64,000 bases of DNA from Muscardinus avellanarius (lineage: Eukaryota; Chordata; Mammalia; Rodentia; Gliridae). Each line of letters opens with the position of its first letter. Positions within the stretch are counted from its first letter, which is position 1. The stretch is taken from contig OY726557.1 in NCBI GenBank assembly GCA_963383645.1, positions 126,938,603-127,002,602 on the forward strand. Reading direction: 5' to 3'. A program made the translations under genes and the position numbers. A model generated the notes under the pieces. It saw nothing but the letters and a program-made list of their open reading frames with translations. It was not told where the DNA came from and made no database searches. This document shows positions 11,528-23,141 of the stretch, in pieces.

Positions 11528-11739
11528 TTCTTTTTTTTCCCCATAATGGGGATGGAACTCAGGGGCTTTCTGCTTCCGAGCTACACCCCAGCCCTGTTTT
11601 TTATTCTTTATTTTTTGAAACAGGGTCCCACTGAGTTGCAAAGTGCCTCACTAAGTAGCTGAGGCTTTCTGCAAACCATGATCCTCCTGTCTCAGCCTCT
11701 CGAATGCTGGAATTACAAGCATTTGCCACCACACCTAGC
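11528..11739 (-). mobile_element. B1-dID SINE with TSD
   Basis: A reverse-oriented full-length dimer, with its poly-A tail as a T run at the left. The 10-bp duplication ttgcaatgac flanks it at 11518-11527 and 11740-11749. It has a few substitutions relative to the young copies. Confidence 0.96.
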
Positions 11740-11874
11740 TTGCAATGACCTCTTATAATAAAACAGCTGAGCATTACTTTCTTCAGGAAGTCCTCTCACG
11801 TGATCAAATTCTCCTCTGATCCCAGAGCTACTTACTTATTCTCAGAGACTGCAATTGTGACACTATGCTGTAAT

Positions 11875-11970
11875 TGCTTATGTGCTTGATATCCTTTGGG
11901 GCAGGGTATGTGCCTTCACATGCCATGGGCCTAGTCCAGTGCCAGGCATTTAGAAAGAGGGGGTGTATGA
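11875..11970 (+). mobile_element. L2 LINE 3' end fragment
   Basis: 'tggggcagggtatgtgcctt' followed by 'agtccagtgccaggcattt' matches the L2 3'-terminal pattern (gggcagggac...agcacagtgcctggcac). No coding sequence remains. Confidence 0.48.
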
Positions 11971-12061
11971 TTGGCGAGTGAGTTCCCAGCGCCACAATAT
12001 TCACCAAGTCTTCACAAATGCTGGTACCTGGGAGGGGTGTTGAACTTTCAAAAGAGGGTAT

Positions 12062-12081
12062 GGCTGGGCGTGGTGGCACAT
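12062..12081 (+). mobile_element. 20-bp B1 5' stub
   Basis: 'ggctgggcgtggtggcacat' is the start of a B1 monomer, after which similarity stops abruptly. It could be a deletion remnant. It is too short to date. Confidence 0.5.
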
Positions 12082-12204
12082 GGAGGGTCCTTGCTGCCTG
12101 TTTCTTTCAAAACATGGACCCAAACCCTCTTGTAGCAAGCAAGTGTCCCTGATTATTCCACTCAACTATGTCAACCCCAGACACAGCACAGTGAAGTGGA
12201 GGAG

Positions 12205-12320
12205 AATCAGACAGGTCAGAAGCTTGGGTTCAAGTCCTGGTTCTGCTGCTTCCTGGCTGTGTTACCCAGGACAAGTCACACGCCTCTTCTGAGTCACAGT
12301 TTCCTCTTCTCCAGGTGATT
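12205..12320 (+). mobile_element. MIR SINE
   Basis: 'gcttgggttcaagtcctggttctgctgcttcctggctgtgttaccc' followed by 'cctcttctgagtcacagtttcctcttct' is sense MIR over its first 120 bases. Confidence 0.68.
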
Positions 12321-12424
12321 GCTCATGTTTCTTCTAAGAGTCTATACTTCTCAAATTGTCCAGTCTCAGCATCTTGGAGCCATTGACAAGGGGGCAGAGA
12401 AGGCCACTGTCCTCACTCTTCTGC

Positions 12425-12500
12425 CACTGCACGTGCTGTGCAAATACTGTACTATGTTCTGGGGATACATCAGAGACCAAATAGAGCTTGCTGATGGAGA
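12425..12500 (+). mobile_element. ancient L2-like fragment
   Basis: 'actatgttctggggatacatcagagaccaaatagagctt' follows the pattern 'gctaggcactggggatacagcagtgaac', which is common to old L2-type 3' sequence. The assignment is tentative. Confidence 0.38.
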
Positions 12501-12926
12501 GGGGAGATGGCTATCCATTAAACGATTGCAATATGAACTTATATGTACAAATAAGCTCAGAGAGAAGGGCTATGGCTCTATAAGAACATACAGTAAGGGA
12601 ATTTGACTTAGCCTGGGGGATTTGACTTAGAGGAGGCTTCAAAGGAAGATAGTCTATCTGAGATAGCAGGATGAGCAGAGTTGCCATGTGAAGGGATGGG
12701 GAGTGGGCTGTGTCCAGAGTGACATGCATCCTCAGAGGAGGGACAGGGGAAAACCAAGGCCCTGTGCAGACAGAAGCATCCCCTACTTGAGAACCAGAAA
12801 GAAGGTCCATGTGACTGGAATGTGGAATGTTAAGGGGCAAAATGAGGCCCCAGAGGCAGGCAGGAACCAGGTCACGTTTCTTATAGCAGACTCTTCTAAA
12901 ACATGCTAAAGAGTGAGATATTTAGG

Positions 12927-13129
12927 CCAGGCATGGTGGCACGTGCTTGTAATCCCAGCATTTGGAAGGCTGAGACAGGAGGATCAAGGTTCGTGGATAG
13001 CCTCAGTTACCTAGTGAGGCTTTTTGCAACTAATGAGACCCTGTTTCAAAAATAAATAAAAAAAATAGGGCTGAGGGTGTAGCTCAGAGGTGGAATGCCC
13101 CTGGGTTCCATCCACAGTACAAAAAAAAA
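12927..13129 (+). mobile_element. B1-dID dimeric SINE
   Basis: A full-length dimer: B1 start 'gccaggcatggtggcacg', linker 'caaaaataaataaaaaaaat', ID half 'gctgagggtgtagctcagagg' and an A tail. No clear TSD is seen. Confidence 0.96.
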
Positions 13130-13382
13130 GTGATTTTTCCCCTAAAACAATAGAAAGCCATTGAGATATTTTCAAGAGAGAGATGACATTGTCAGATTTG
13201 TATTTGGAAACCTGGCTCTAGCTGAAGTAAGGACCATGAAATAGCTAGGGGACTGGGGTGGGTGTTGGCCATGATGGACAGAAGATGGAGAGAGGTGGAA
13301 GATTTAAGAGACAGGCAGTTTAGAATTTGGTGAGGGTTGGCTATCGGTATGAGGGAAAGAGAAATTTAAAAAGGAACTTGGT

Positions 13383-13606
13383 AGCCAGGCGTGGTGGTGC
13401 ACGCTTGTAATCCCAGCATTTGGGAGGCTGAGACCAGAGGATCGTGGTTTGTGGACAGCCTCAGCTACTTAGTGAGGCCCTCTGCAACTCAGTGATACTC
13501 GGTTTCAAAATAAAGAATAAAAAATAGGGCAGGAGGTGTAGCTCTGAGGTCGAATGCCCCTGGGTTCCATCCCCAGACCCGCAAAAAAAAAAAAAAAAAA
13601 AAAAAA
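13383..13606 (+). mobile_element. B1-dID SINE, young, with TSD and long poly-A
   Basis: It is very close in sequence to the copy at 10021-10263, including the terminus 'agacccgc'. It keeps a poly-A tail of more than 20 bases. The 12-bp duplication aaggaacttggt sits at 13371-13382 and 13607-13618. The long pure tail argues for recent insertion. Confidence 0.97.
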
Positions 13607-13769
13607 AAGGAACTTGGTGGGGTCTGCAGCCTAGGGGATCCCTCAGACTTGGATAAACAGGTTTTTCAGTAGGAGAAAAATCTGATAGCTGGAAGAATGG
13701 GCCTAGGACACAGTTTTGGAATCTTTCACTGGATCATGGCAGGGAAAAGGAACTAGTGAGTCTCTTGTT

Positions 13770-13985
13770 CCAAGATGCTGAGTGAATTAAATAACAATCA
13801 TAAAGTGCCTCGGAAAACTGAGTCTTGCCATAAATAATAAACAGGGACGTTATACAAATAACCAGCTTTGCGGCCCCAGTGGAAGAAAACACATCAGTAA
13901 GAAAAATGAAATAAGAAAAAATGCACCCAAAAGCCCCAAATAACTAAATGACAGTATTAGCCAATATCCCGGGGGCTGTGGCAGG
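13770..13985. promoter_or_regulatory. candidate conserved non-coding block
   Basis: Repeat-free and AT-rich with retained CpGs: 'gaattaaataacaatcataaag', 'ccataaataataaacaggg', 'cagtattagccaatatcccggg'. No frame is coding. An enhancer-like role is inferred from texture only. Confidence 0.28.
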
Positions 13986-15700
13986 CAGAGGAGGAATGGT
14001 CTCAGGAAAATGATTGTGCACCCTTAGCATGAGCAGACTGGCTGCAGCCTTCCCAGGGTGAAGAGCTGCCCACACCAGTGAGCCTCGTTTTTCCCGGGGT
14101 CAGGTCCCCAGGCCACCCCATTCCCGCTCCCCTCTGCTCTGAAGCAGGTTATCTGCAGACCTCCCAGACTGCCTCTCTGCCACCTAGAGTACAGCTGTTA
14201 GGCGCCTCAACTGGCTTTCTGAGGACAGGCAGGAGAAAGAAACATGGATCTGCCTGAAGAGGCTGCTGAGCACTCAGCTGCCTTCCTAGTGCTGGTGACC
14301 TTGGTGACCAGAGCACTTGCATTATGAGATGGGTGATGGGAACAAGGTGTGGGTAGGGTGCTGAGAGCCCAGACAGAGCTATGCATCATTGCGTTTCAAG
14401 CCTCACAGATGATCTTGTCTGACATAAGAGAAGGCTGAAATCCAGATATCCGGGGACATGCCAGGGACAAGCACATAGCTGGTTCCTTACTCTTTAACAG
14501 CTGGTTCCCTCTACTATGTATCTCAGCTTGGAGAAAGTCTCTATGCTCCCACCTCTGTTAGGGGAGAGGCAGGTGGCTGAATGCTTCAGACCCATTTTTA
14601 TGGCTTGTGGGTGGGGTGCAGAAAAACAGAACAGGCTTCCCCACCATCACAGAGATCTTCAGGGCCAGATTTTCACCCTCTCAGGGTTCCATCTCCTCCA
14701 TTAGACTGTGCACCATGGTGGCGGTATATTTGCACACAGAGCCTGGACCAGGATGATGGTACCATCTAGGAGCTGTGGGACATGTAAATCTGGAAAGGTC
14801 TGTCTGTCTGTGCAACTAGCTTTCTCTTCCTGGGTGCACCAGCTCTCCCCACGAGGCTCAGAATCTGCAGCGAGCATAAGCTGCCTTTACTAATCACCCA
14901 TGAGTGTCTCTTCCTGGGAAGATGAAAGGGACAGTGCTGGGAGGCATTTCTGCTTTCCCTTCACTGAGCTGAGAGAAGCAGCCAGTGTCTGGGATTTGGA
15001 ATGTCCTAGAAATGTGCTGCCTGCCCCCTCTGCAGCCTGAGAGGACACCCCAAGAGCAGAAGGAGAGCCCTCCTGTGCACTGTGCAGGCCCGTCTTGGCT
15101 TCAGGGGCTGACGGGAAGGGAGGTAAAGCTTCACTGCCTCCCCTTTCCCTTAAACATCCTCTTCCTCATCACTTTCTCAGGACTTCTATGTCTTCATGTG
15201 ATTTTCTGGTTCTTTAGGAAACATCTTTCCAGGCCTGTGTCCCTTGCTCCAAATGTCTCCTGTATTTTCCCCTTTTTGCTTCCTGCCCCTGCTACCTTAC
15301 CTATCTTCCTAGTCACCCTGAAAATACAAACCAAGCTAAAGTGTTAGGGATTTAAACTCTGTTCCTGGTTTCAGCTTCAGTTTTCAGAAGTCCAGAATCC
15401 CTGGGTGCTCATAGAACTGGGCTGCAGTCCTTTTCCTGTTTATCCTGGGCAAGTTGTACAGTGCCCCTGGGCTATTCTGAGTTGCTGTCATATTTGGGAT
15501 TGGTCATGGTTCCAACACAGAGGAACACTGAGCTTTCTGAGAGGCCAGCAGAGCCCCTCACCTGGCACCAGGCAACATCTTTCTATTCTGCTTAGGAAGA
15601 GACCAGCTGTGGATGAGGAATTCACTTTAAGAAGGTGGATGGTTCTGGGATCTTCAGGTGAAAGGAATCATTGGGGGATGGCAGAAAAAAAGGAGATAAA
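13986..15700. other. unique sequence, no gene seen
   Basis: No repeat family or exon could be recognised in this stretch. Open frames of 60-122 codons here (for example at 14985 and 15405) resemble no family and overlap one another in several frames. Confidence 0.4.
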
Positions 15701-15735
<35 letters not shown>

Positions 15736-15742
15736 TGTGTGT
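15701..15742. repeat. (GT)n microsatellite
   Basis: About 20 GT units with a single 'at' interruption near 15729-15730. It lies in unique sequence, not at a SINE tail. Confidence 0.97.
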
Positions 15743-16344
15743 TGGGGATGAGGGACAGGAGACAGACATATAGGAAGTATCTGCCTAGAGATTCTCCAAG
15801 AACATGCCCAGAGCTGGTGCGGAGAGGAGGAAGACCACCACCCTTGGGGAAGACCCTTCTCAGCCCTTCTGTTCTGCTGAGCTGCCTCAGCCCTGATCTC
15901 CCTGGAAGAGACTCCAGACCTGGGACTGAAGGAAATCCTGAGAGTTAGGAGATTACTGAAGAGGTGGAGATTCATTCTTCTTCATCTTCTCTGCTGGATG
16001 AGCTCCTTCTCATGACCCTCCTGATAGTTGTGGGTGACTTTGTACATTGCCACTCACTTAAATAAATTACTTCAATAAAAATGCAGGGAGTGCTCCCTGT
16101 GTGGGAGACCCTGGAATAAAGCTCAGGGATGAGAGAGGAAGAAGGGAGTGAGGCCTCAGCTAACTCTCCAGGTGGGGTCTCCAGGGACATGCAGTCCAAT
16201 GGGCAGCCATGAGTGTGCCAAGTTCTACAACACAAACAGACTTGTTGCCATGGTGGAGCACATGGTGGGGGTTTTAACTTAGGTAGGGTGTGAGGCAGGG
16301 TCTCTGTGTAGGTGAAATTTACACAGTGATTTTCCTGAGTGTTT

Positions 16345-16430
16345 TTGCTGTGAGCTCCTTGAGGGCAGGGACAGCGTCTTATTCATTCTTAAAGCTCCAG
16401 TGCTTACAAAGACGTCTGGCACTGATGATA
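16345..16430 (+). mobile_element. L2 LINE 3' end fragment
   Basis: 'gagctccttgagggcagggacagcgtcttattcatt' is the characteristic L2 3' signature, followed by 'agtgcttacaaagacgtctggcac'. Confidence 0.6.
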
Positions 16431-16654
16431 AATTGGTATTATTTTATGGCATTGAATGTTTGATGCATAAAGAAAGGATCTCCTTCAGAAGTTTCTTTAA
16501 AGCCCCATGTTCTTAATTACATGAAGATAATATTAGATGAATCTGATTCTCTTATGCCCACCCTATCTTTATTCCTTGCTTTCTTGTCTTCCCTTTGTTG
16601 AATGTTGTTCCTCTCTCTATTGGATGCTTCAGATGTGTTGAGATTAAATAGGAA

Positions 16655-16744
16655 AGCATGTGTATATACACACACATACACACATACACACATGCACACA
16701 CACATACACACATACACACATGCACACACATGCACACACATTAC
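16655..16744. repeat. complex (CA)n/(CATA)n microsatellite
   Basis: Mixed acacat, acacac and gcacacac units over about 85 bases. The compound structure, with regular 'catgcacaca' steps, suggests an older expanded CA tract. Confidence 0.95.
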
Positions 16745-16994
16745 TTACTGCCTCTGTTACTGTTAGTACTGCATCTCTTTGAGAAGCTATTAAGCACTCC
16801 AAATAGAGCAAACCTCTCATTGACTATCACATGGCTCCTTAAATGATCTTTGAATAGCATTTTCTTTTTATTGCTTGGTGTATTTTAACAGCACCAATTG
16901 CGATTACTCTAACTTATGATAAACCTCAGATCTATAAAGCTCTTGTTTCATTCATTACTTTCCTCTTGCTCCTTCTCAAGCTGTATTTTTTTTT

Positions 16995-17460
16995 TTTGGA
17001 ATGCAGAAAAGAGACCAGTGGAGGGAGAAGAAAATAAAGATACCAAATTAACAGGGAAACAAATGAAATGGGGGACCTCTCCTCCCTGGGTGACAGACAC
17101 CCTATTAGATACTGTTAAACAAAACAAATATGGTTTAATACAGTGCAAGTAGGTCTTTCGTATTTATTCTGAATTAGAACTATAATGATCACCACCTTAT
17201 ATTTAATGGAAGAAGCGGCTAATTGTTCTGGTATCTTCCTCAATTCAGTAATTGGGAGAAAAATAATTATTTTATACTATGTTAGCAATTGTTCAATTTA
17301 TACCAAGGTATTTTGTGTGGCATGGACAGAGATGTGTGTTTCTCGATTGATGTCATGGCTGCTCTTCTAGTTAAATTATTAATGTGTGTGAATTATAATT
17401 ATTTTTGCATACTGCTATGAGATATTATAAACCATAAAACAGCTGTCCATGCTTGTGGGT
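16995..17460. promoter_or_regulatory. candidate conserved enhancer block, AT-rich
   Basis: About 460 bases of AT-rich but non-simple sequence without repeats. It is dense in homeodomain-type cores: 'agtaattgggag', 'ataattattttatac', 'taaattattaatgtg', 'gaattataatt' and an octamer-like 'atttttgcat' (17401-17410). This density in a gene-free region is typical of long-range developmental enhancers. Conservation has to be checked by alignment. Confidence 0.38.
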
Positions 17461-18800
17461 GCCTTTTCTTATCTGTAGATGTGTTGGAGTTTGGGCATGT
17501 GAGCTTTAGGAAGAGAGAAAATGGTGTAACGTGGCACACAGCTGTCTGGAGTGGAGACAGGCCTCCTTGCACTGTTCCTCATGTCTCCCACCCCTCCAGA
17601 GCCAAAGTAAACCCAATGCTCTCTCCTCTGGCCCACTGTCTCACCCTCTTCCTGTCCTGTCTCCATTTTGTGAGTTGGGACTTGTAACTCCTCACACATA
17701 TTGGCTTAGTTTTCTCACCACCCTCTCATCTTCTTGGTCACCTAGAAGCTGGGGTCAGATACCTGGAGCTTGGGGTTTCAAATCCAGTCCAGCTTCTGAC
17801 TTTTGGGCTCCCCTAATCCCTAGGAATCTCGGTTCAGCTTCTCTAATGAGCATTGCCAGCGAAAGAACATGTCTATTCAGCACCACGGACAGAGGCATGC
17901 TGTCAGTTCCCACAAATTAGAAGTTACAGCCTAGCACTCTTGTCAAGCAGCGGTGTTGGGAAGGGAGGGGGTGACTGCGAAAGAAAGAAAGGGAGTCAAT
18001 GAAAGAGACTGATGGGCAGGACGGAATATGCAGGCTCACCCCTGGCTGTGCTCAGCCATGGGGTTCCCACAAATGAGAAGTGGCTTCTTAGAGGCTGCTG
18101 CCTTCCCCACAGACAGGTGGCAAATGGGGAGGTGATCACTTCCTGGGCTTAATTGTGCTGGCATAATACCTATCAGACTGTCACCCTCATGAGTGCCTGT
18201 GACAGATCCCTAGCTGGCAAGGGCTCAGGTTCGGGGCACACGTGGGGCATAAGTGCCATGGATGGTGGGAGAAGAGTGAACTATGGGCCATAGACAGAGG
18301 ACACTGGGGCCATCCTATGGTCTACCTCTGGGGACAGAGATAGAAGTGGACTGCCTCCTCCTTTCTTGGAGTGGGAATGAGGCTACAGGGGCTCTGAGCC
18401 TTGGAAGGAAGAGGCCCAGCTCGGGGCAAGCTGAGCTGGTAGGAAGCCAAGGCTTCATTTGTCTGACTTTAATGAATAAATGGCATCCTCAGCCATTGTT
18501 TATCTACTTTTGAATTCTGACAAACAGTCTGTGGCATCTGATGAAGAGGGTTATTAGCTGCACGAAGACAGATGGCTGGGGATGGAGAGGATTGGTTCTT
18601 TATTACAGCAGGCCCATAAGTGACAGCCCTGCTCTCACATCTCAGCCTCAGCATCAGTGTTAATACCTTCCCCAGGTCTTCTGTGACCCAGGCACATCTC
18701 TGAGGAAAGACCCAGAGCAAGAGGAAGGCAGGATGGCCCATGGGTATGACGGAGAGGTGGGCCAATAGAATTGAAAAAGAGCACAGAGTTGCAAGTGTAA
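17461..18800. other. unique sequence, no gene seen
   Basis: Mostly unclassified sequence, with at most a faint MIR trace at 17750-17800 ('ttcaaatccagtccagcttctgac'). The 129-codon frame at 17531 looks like chance. Confidence 0.4.
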
Positions 18801-18930
18801 GCTCTTTGAGAATAAAAACATTCATATAGCACTTATTGTATTCTAGCCTCTGCCTTATTTTTCTGCTCAGATTCTTCTAAGTGCCCTGTAAGGTGCTATT
18901 TATCCAACAGGCATTCAAGAAATGTGAGTG
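18800..18930 (-). mobile_element. MIR SINE fragment (weak)
   Basis: 'catatagcacttattgtattctagcctctg' and 'attcttctaagtgccctgtaaggtg' resemble the reverse-complement MIR 3' half. Confidence 0.4.
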
Positions 18931-19271
18931 TTTGATGAGACTGGTAGAGAAGTTTGGGTTAGAGAGACAACAGAAGCAGATTTAATTGGCTGGGTAGGTG
19001 GGCGAGGAACAAAGGTAGGGAAGAGACAGGAAGAGAAGGAGGGGATTCAAAGGGAGGAGGGGGTGAGTGTTAAGGAAATGCCAGGAACCAGTATCCCGCA
19101 GTCACTGTTCCTCCCCACATTACTGCATAAATAGCTTCATGGAAATCAAGCTGAGCTGCCCACTCTCCTGTCTGACATGTCCCAAGTTCTATTTTTAATG
19201 GTTTTTCTGTACTACTGCTACAAGGCATAGTTCGCTCTCCATATTACCCTCGAGGCAGTAGGAGGTTCTCA

Positions 19272-19424
<153 letters not shown>

Positions 19425-19429
19425 TTATA

Positions 19430-19650
19430 ACAAACATTCATATAGCACTTCCTATCCTTCAGGCATAATTTTAAACCAAAAATCTTATTGAATTTTCACG
19501 TCATGAAAGGTGCGTGCCACTATTATTCCCATTTCATATCTTTCCATTCAGTAAGTAAGTTTAGATGGAAAAATTAGGGGGTGCAGAGCCAGGATTTTGA
19601 ACTGAGGCAGTCTGGCTCCAGAATTCATACTCATAACCATTACCCTGGGC
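19430..19650 (-). mobile_element. MIR SINE, nearly complete
   Basis: The reverse-complement order is intact: 'catatagcacttcctatcc', 'ttattgaattttcacgtc', 'ctattattcccatttcatat', 'gtgcagagccaggattttgaac', 'cagtctggctccagaattcat'. Confidence 0.72.
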
Positions 19651-20181
19651 TTCCTAGACCCTTTATATCCTGGGTCTTGGGTCTATACCCATACCATCAC
19701 CTTGAGATTATGGTTAGAAGAGAAGAGGCAGAACCCAGCTATTGGTGTCCAGGATGGGACTGTGCAACCAGATGCAGTGGGCGACCCAGAATAAAGAAAG
19801 ACTGAGTGTTTTTGGGGGAAGACACAGGGGTTGTGAGGTACAAGCAGAAGGACTCTCTTTATTCCTTTCAAAGGGTTGAGTTTCTGGGGCTGGGAATCCT
19901 GTGCATTCCTATATTGAGGCATCATTCAACACCTCCATCCAGTGCTTGTGAAGTATAGACTCAGAGCACAGGGGTTGGGATAGCTAAGACACACAAGAAC
20001 CCACACAGCATTTACCCAACTGGAAAAAAAAAAACAAGATAGAACAATAATTCCAGGAAGCAAATGCAAGAGATGATTTATTTATATATTTGTCTAGTAT
20101 TTTGCACACTAACACTGATATGTGTGTGAGCTTTGGACTGGAGTACCTCTGTCTCGTGAGAAGCCAGGCTTTCTTCTTTGG

Positions 20182-20183
<2 letters not shown>

Positions 20184-20255
<72 letters not shown>

Positions 20256-20256
20256 A
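20184..20256. repeat. (TC)n microsatellite
   Basis: More than 30 TC units. It abuts the tail end of the reverse-oriented SINE at 20257, so on the SINE strand it is a (GA)n tract growing from the element's A-rich tail. Confidence 0.97.
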
Positions 20257-20437
20257 GTGGTACTGGGTTTCTGGAAACCCTTTTACCTCTGAGCTACACT
20301 CCCAGACCTATTTTATAGTTTTTTATTTGGAAACAGGGTCTCTTAAGCCAGCATGGCTGGCTTTGAACCTGCGCGATCCTCCTGTCTCTGCCTCCCAAGA
20401 GTGAGGATTACAAGCATGTGCCACCATGCCTGGCAGC
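20257..20437 (-). mobile_element. B1-dID SINE, 'gggcttccag' subfamily
   Basis: A reverse-oriented dimer with ID half 'ctggaaacccttttacctctgagc' and B1 half containing 'tcttaagccagcatggctggc'. It shares these features with the copies at 23266 and 33029. Confidence 0.92.
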
Positions 20438-20479
20438 ATTTCTCTTTTAATATTCATTTGTTTTAAGAACCTTATGGGT

Positions 20480-20640
20480 TCTGAAGGAATTCTATACCCA
20501 GTTCCCCTTTTGATGCCCACAACAACCCCATGAGGTTAACAGATGGGCCATTATTATTCACATGGGAATACACATGGGAAAATTGAAGCTCAAGATGAAT
20601 GCAATGACTGTCTCTGATTTAGATTCCCTATTTCCACCTC
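20480..20640 (-). mobile_element. MIR SINE fragment
   Basis: 'gatgcccacaacaaccccatgaggttaacag', 'ccattattattcacatggg' and 'aattgaagctcaag' are reverse-complement MIR. Confidence 0.66.
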
Positions 20641-21880
20641 TTTGCTTAAAGTCATACAAACATAACAGCTACCAGAAACTGGGCAAGTGGGTAAGGGCTG
20701 ATTTCTGGAGGAGAGAATGTGACGGCAGGTTCCTGGGTGCCTGGCTGCTTCCTTCCTTTATTTCTGAGGAGTGGTGTGTCTTAGGGGGCTGCTGTAGAGC
20801 ACTGGACATGTCTCTGAACTCCAGCCTGTCAGTGTCTGCGCTGTCAGAGGATAGACGGAGTGGACCATCCACTTCCTGCTGCCCAGGTCTACCCTCCAAG
20901 GTACTGGGATAAAAGGGAGTGTAGGGCCCGTGAGAGACAGATAAGTCAAGCTTGGGGCTCATGCCCTAGAGAAAAACAAAGCATGGCAGGTGGTGGCAGC
21001 ATGCCACTGCCCTGGGAGGTCGCCTGCTTTGATCTCATGATTCTTTAAAGGGGTTTATTGACTATCAGTAAAGAGCAGAGAGGCAGATCTGAGGGTGCCG
21101 TTTCCAAAGGCACTCACTTCTCTTCCTTCCCCTGCTCACTCGCTTGCTGATCTGAAGCTGCAGCCCAAACCGCCCTCACTTCAAACAGCCTTACATCTCA
21201 GGCACCCAAATTGACGATGTTAAGTTCTCCCATCCAAGGCCTTGGCCCTTTCTTCAGGGCACCTCCTCCATAGAGGGCCGGGTGGATCAAAGCCCCTTTG
21301 ATGTTTACTTACTATATTTGTGGATTCTTTCTAACAACCACCTCCAAGAGGCAGGAATGCTGCATGCCAGGAGGGACCTAGCACAAGTACAAGCTGTGAG
21401 GAGGCGCTGAGCTCCAACCAACAATAGCCTCTTGCTGGAGACCATTGAAACCTCAGCGTGGCCAGCCCATTAGGATTGCAGGAGTATTGTTCATCATCAG
21501 AGGGATACAATTGCTGACGATTCCTATTATATCTGCCATCCACTTCTTATGCCCATCTAAAGCATGTCAGCAGGGGTTCCTAACGAGCAAGGGAGTCTGG
21601 GTTCTGGAACTAAGCCCAGGAGGAGACTCAGGGGGAGCGCTGAGCAAGGAGAATGACTTGGAAAGGATGGATGGACAGTCCCCTGACCTCTCAGGGGAAT
21701 GGGAGGAGAAGCCATTATCCTAAAGAGTTGAAGTCCAGGCAACCTGTTGCATCTGGCTATGTATGCTGGCTGTTTCTGCCACCCCAGTGCAACTCATCCT
21801 ATGTCACATGCTAGGATGGCCCCAGGGTGATTGCCTGAGGAGAGCCTGCATGTTCACACAGTTATTATGAGCAAGTCTCC
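20641..21880. other. unique sequence, no gene seen
   Basis: No repeat or exon is recognised. The 116-codon frame at 20562 begins inside the MIR fossil and is not credible. The part at 21470-21550 has low-repeat texture and could be constrained. Confidence 0.35.
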
Positions 21881-22135
21881 CTATGTTTGATTTTTGTAAA
21901 TGAGAAAAAAAAAGAAGTTGAAAAAAAGCCCTGATTAATAAAAGAAATAGAGGACGAGGTAATTTCTCAATGTATTTGGCTCATTTAATTTGACACGTGT
22001 GGGTTAGTCTTAATTATTTAGGCGGCTACATTACAAGGCGCTAATAAGCACGCTGCAGATATTTATTAAGTGAGAGGGCTCTCTGACTGTGCCTTTGCTG
22101 AGAAGCGGGGAGAAGTCACTGGGCTCTCTGGGAGA
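21880..22135. promoter_or_regulatory. candidate conserved enhancer block
   Basis: A repeat-free block with a palindromic E-box CACGTG (21994-21999) within 'gacacgtgtggg'. It also has TAATTA (22011-22016), 'aaggcgctaataagcacgctgcag' split over about 22038-22060, and 'tttaatttgac'. CpGs are retained in an AT-rich setting. The mix is typical of deeply conserved enhancers, but this is inference. Confidence 0.38.
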
Positions 22136-22449
22136 ACAAGCAGGTTGGAGAGTTAGCAAAGTGAGAACCAGCTCATTTTCCATTATCAAAAATCTGGGAT
22201 GCTTTTTGGAGAGGTTTGTGGAGCTAAATTAGAGGTCATGGAGTCCACATGTGAAACCAGGCAGCAGGGACATAAGTGTGAGAGGAGAAAAACCTGGAAG
22301 TAGCTGGGGGAGGTGGGGTGTTGTCAGAGATACTGACCAGTGTCTGGGCAAAACAAAGGCAGGAAATAGGTATTAGGATAGGGTATGTTTGTTAGGGAGA
22401 AAGGAGACTTGCACCCCTGGGAACTCTTGGCTTCTGGACTGTGCCTTCT

Positions 22450-22530
22450 GCCTTTTCCAGGTCTGAGCCCCAGTACCAAGTTCTGTGTCTAGCACATGGC
22501 AAGCGCCTAGGAAAGCTCTGCTGACTCAAA
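22450..22530 (+). mobile_element. L2 LINE 3' end fragment
   Basis: 'gagccccagtaccaagttctgtgtctagcacatggcaagcgcct' follows the L2 3' pattern ending in a 'ctgactcaaagaa' remnant. Confidence 0.45.
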
Positions 22531-22799
22531 GAAAGGGCTGATTAAAAATATTGGGGATGATCATTTCTCCCCAGGCCAGATCATAATTAAAGCAGGTGGT
22601 CCTAACTGTAGCACAAAGCATGTAGGTTAGGCGAGGATGCCTACATAGTGAAGGAAACTTGTCAACCACTGGAACAGGTAACTGCTGTGGGCTTTCCTCC
22701 TGGGAGGAATAAAAAACGATGGCTTCATAAATGGAATGTGTTTCTTCAGTTTCAGAGGGTGCGGATGGGACACTGCTTACCCAGAGTATGCCTTTATTC

Positions 22800-23045
22800 T
22801 TACTAGTAATAATAATGAGACAGTGATACTACCTCACATTTGTGGGGTACTTATTTTTTCACTGGGCTGTCACATTCACGGTCTCATTAGATACTCACAG
22901 TAGCTCTGAAGGAAGCAAGGGAGAAATTATTTCCTCCATTTTGTTTTCAGAAATGGGGGCTCAGAGAAGTAAAAATGATGATACAAGGCCAAGCTCTAGC
23001 TGCTGATGTTGCTCAGCTGAGATTCAGGGCTTTCTGGCTTAGTTC
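22800..23045 (-). mobile_element. MIR SINE
   Basis: 'acggtctcattagatactcacagtagctc', 'attatttcctccattttgttttcag' and 'gggggctcagagaag' are in reverse-complement MIR order. Its left 65 bases are also similar to 24204-24270. Confidence 0.6.
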
Positions 23046-23141
23046 TTAGGGTATGATGTGGGGTCCTAGGACTGCAGATACTACAATCAAGACATACTAA
23101 AGAATAAAGAAGAGCCATCAAGTGATTTGGGCTAAGATGGT

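Noticed and set aside
15703..16846. Frames encoding Cys-Val or His-Thr repeats
   Set aside because: They are translations of the GT and CA microsatellites at 15701 and 16655.
17745..17810. Possible MIR trace
   Set aside because: Only about 35 bases resemble MIR, which is below what I would annotate.
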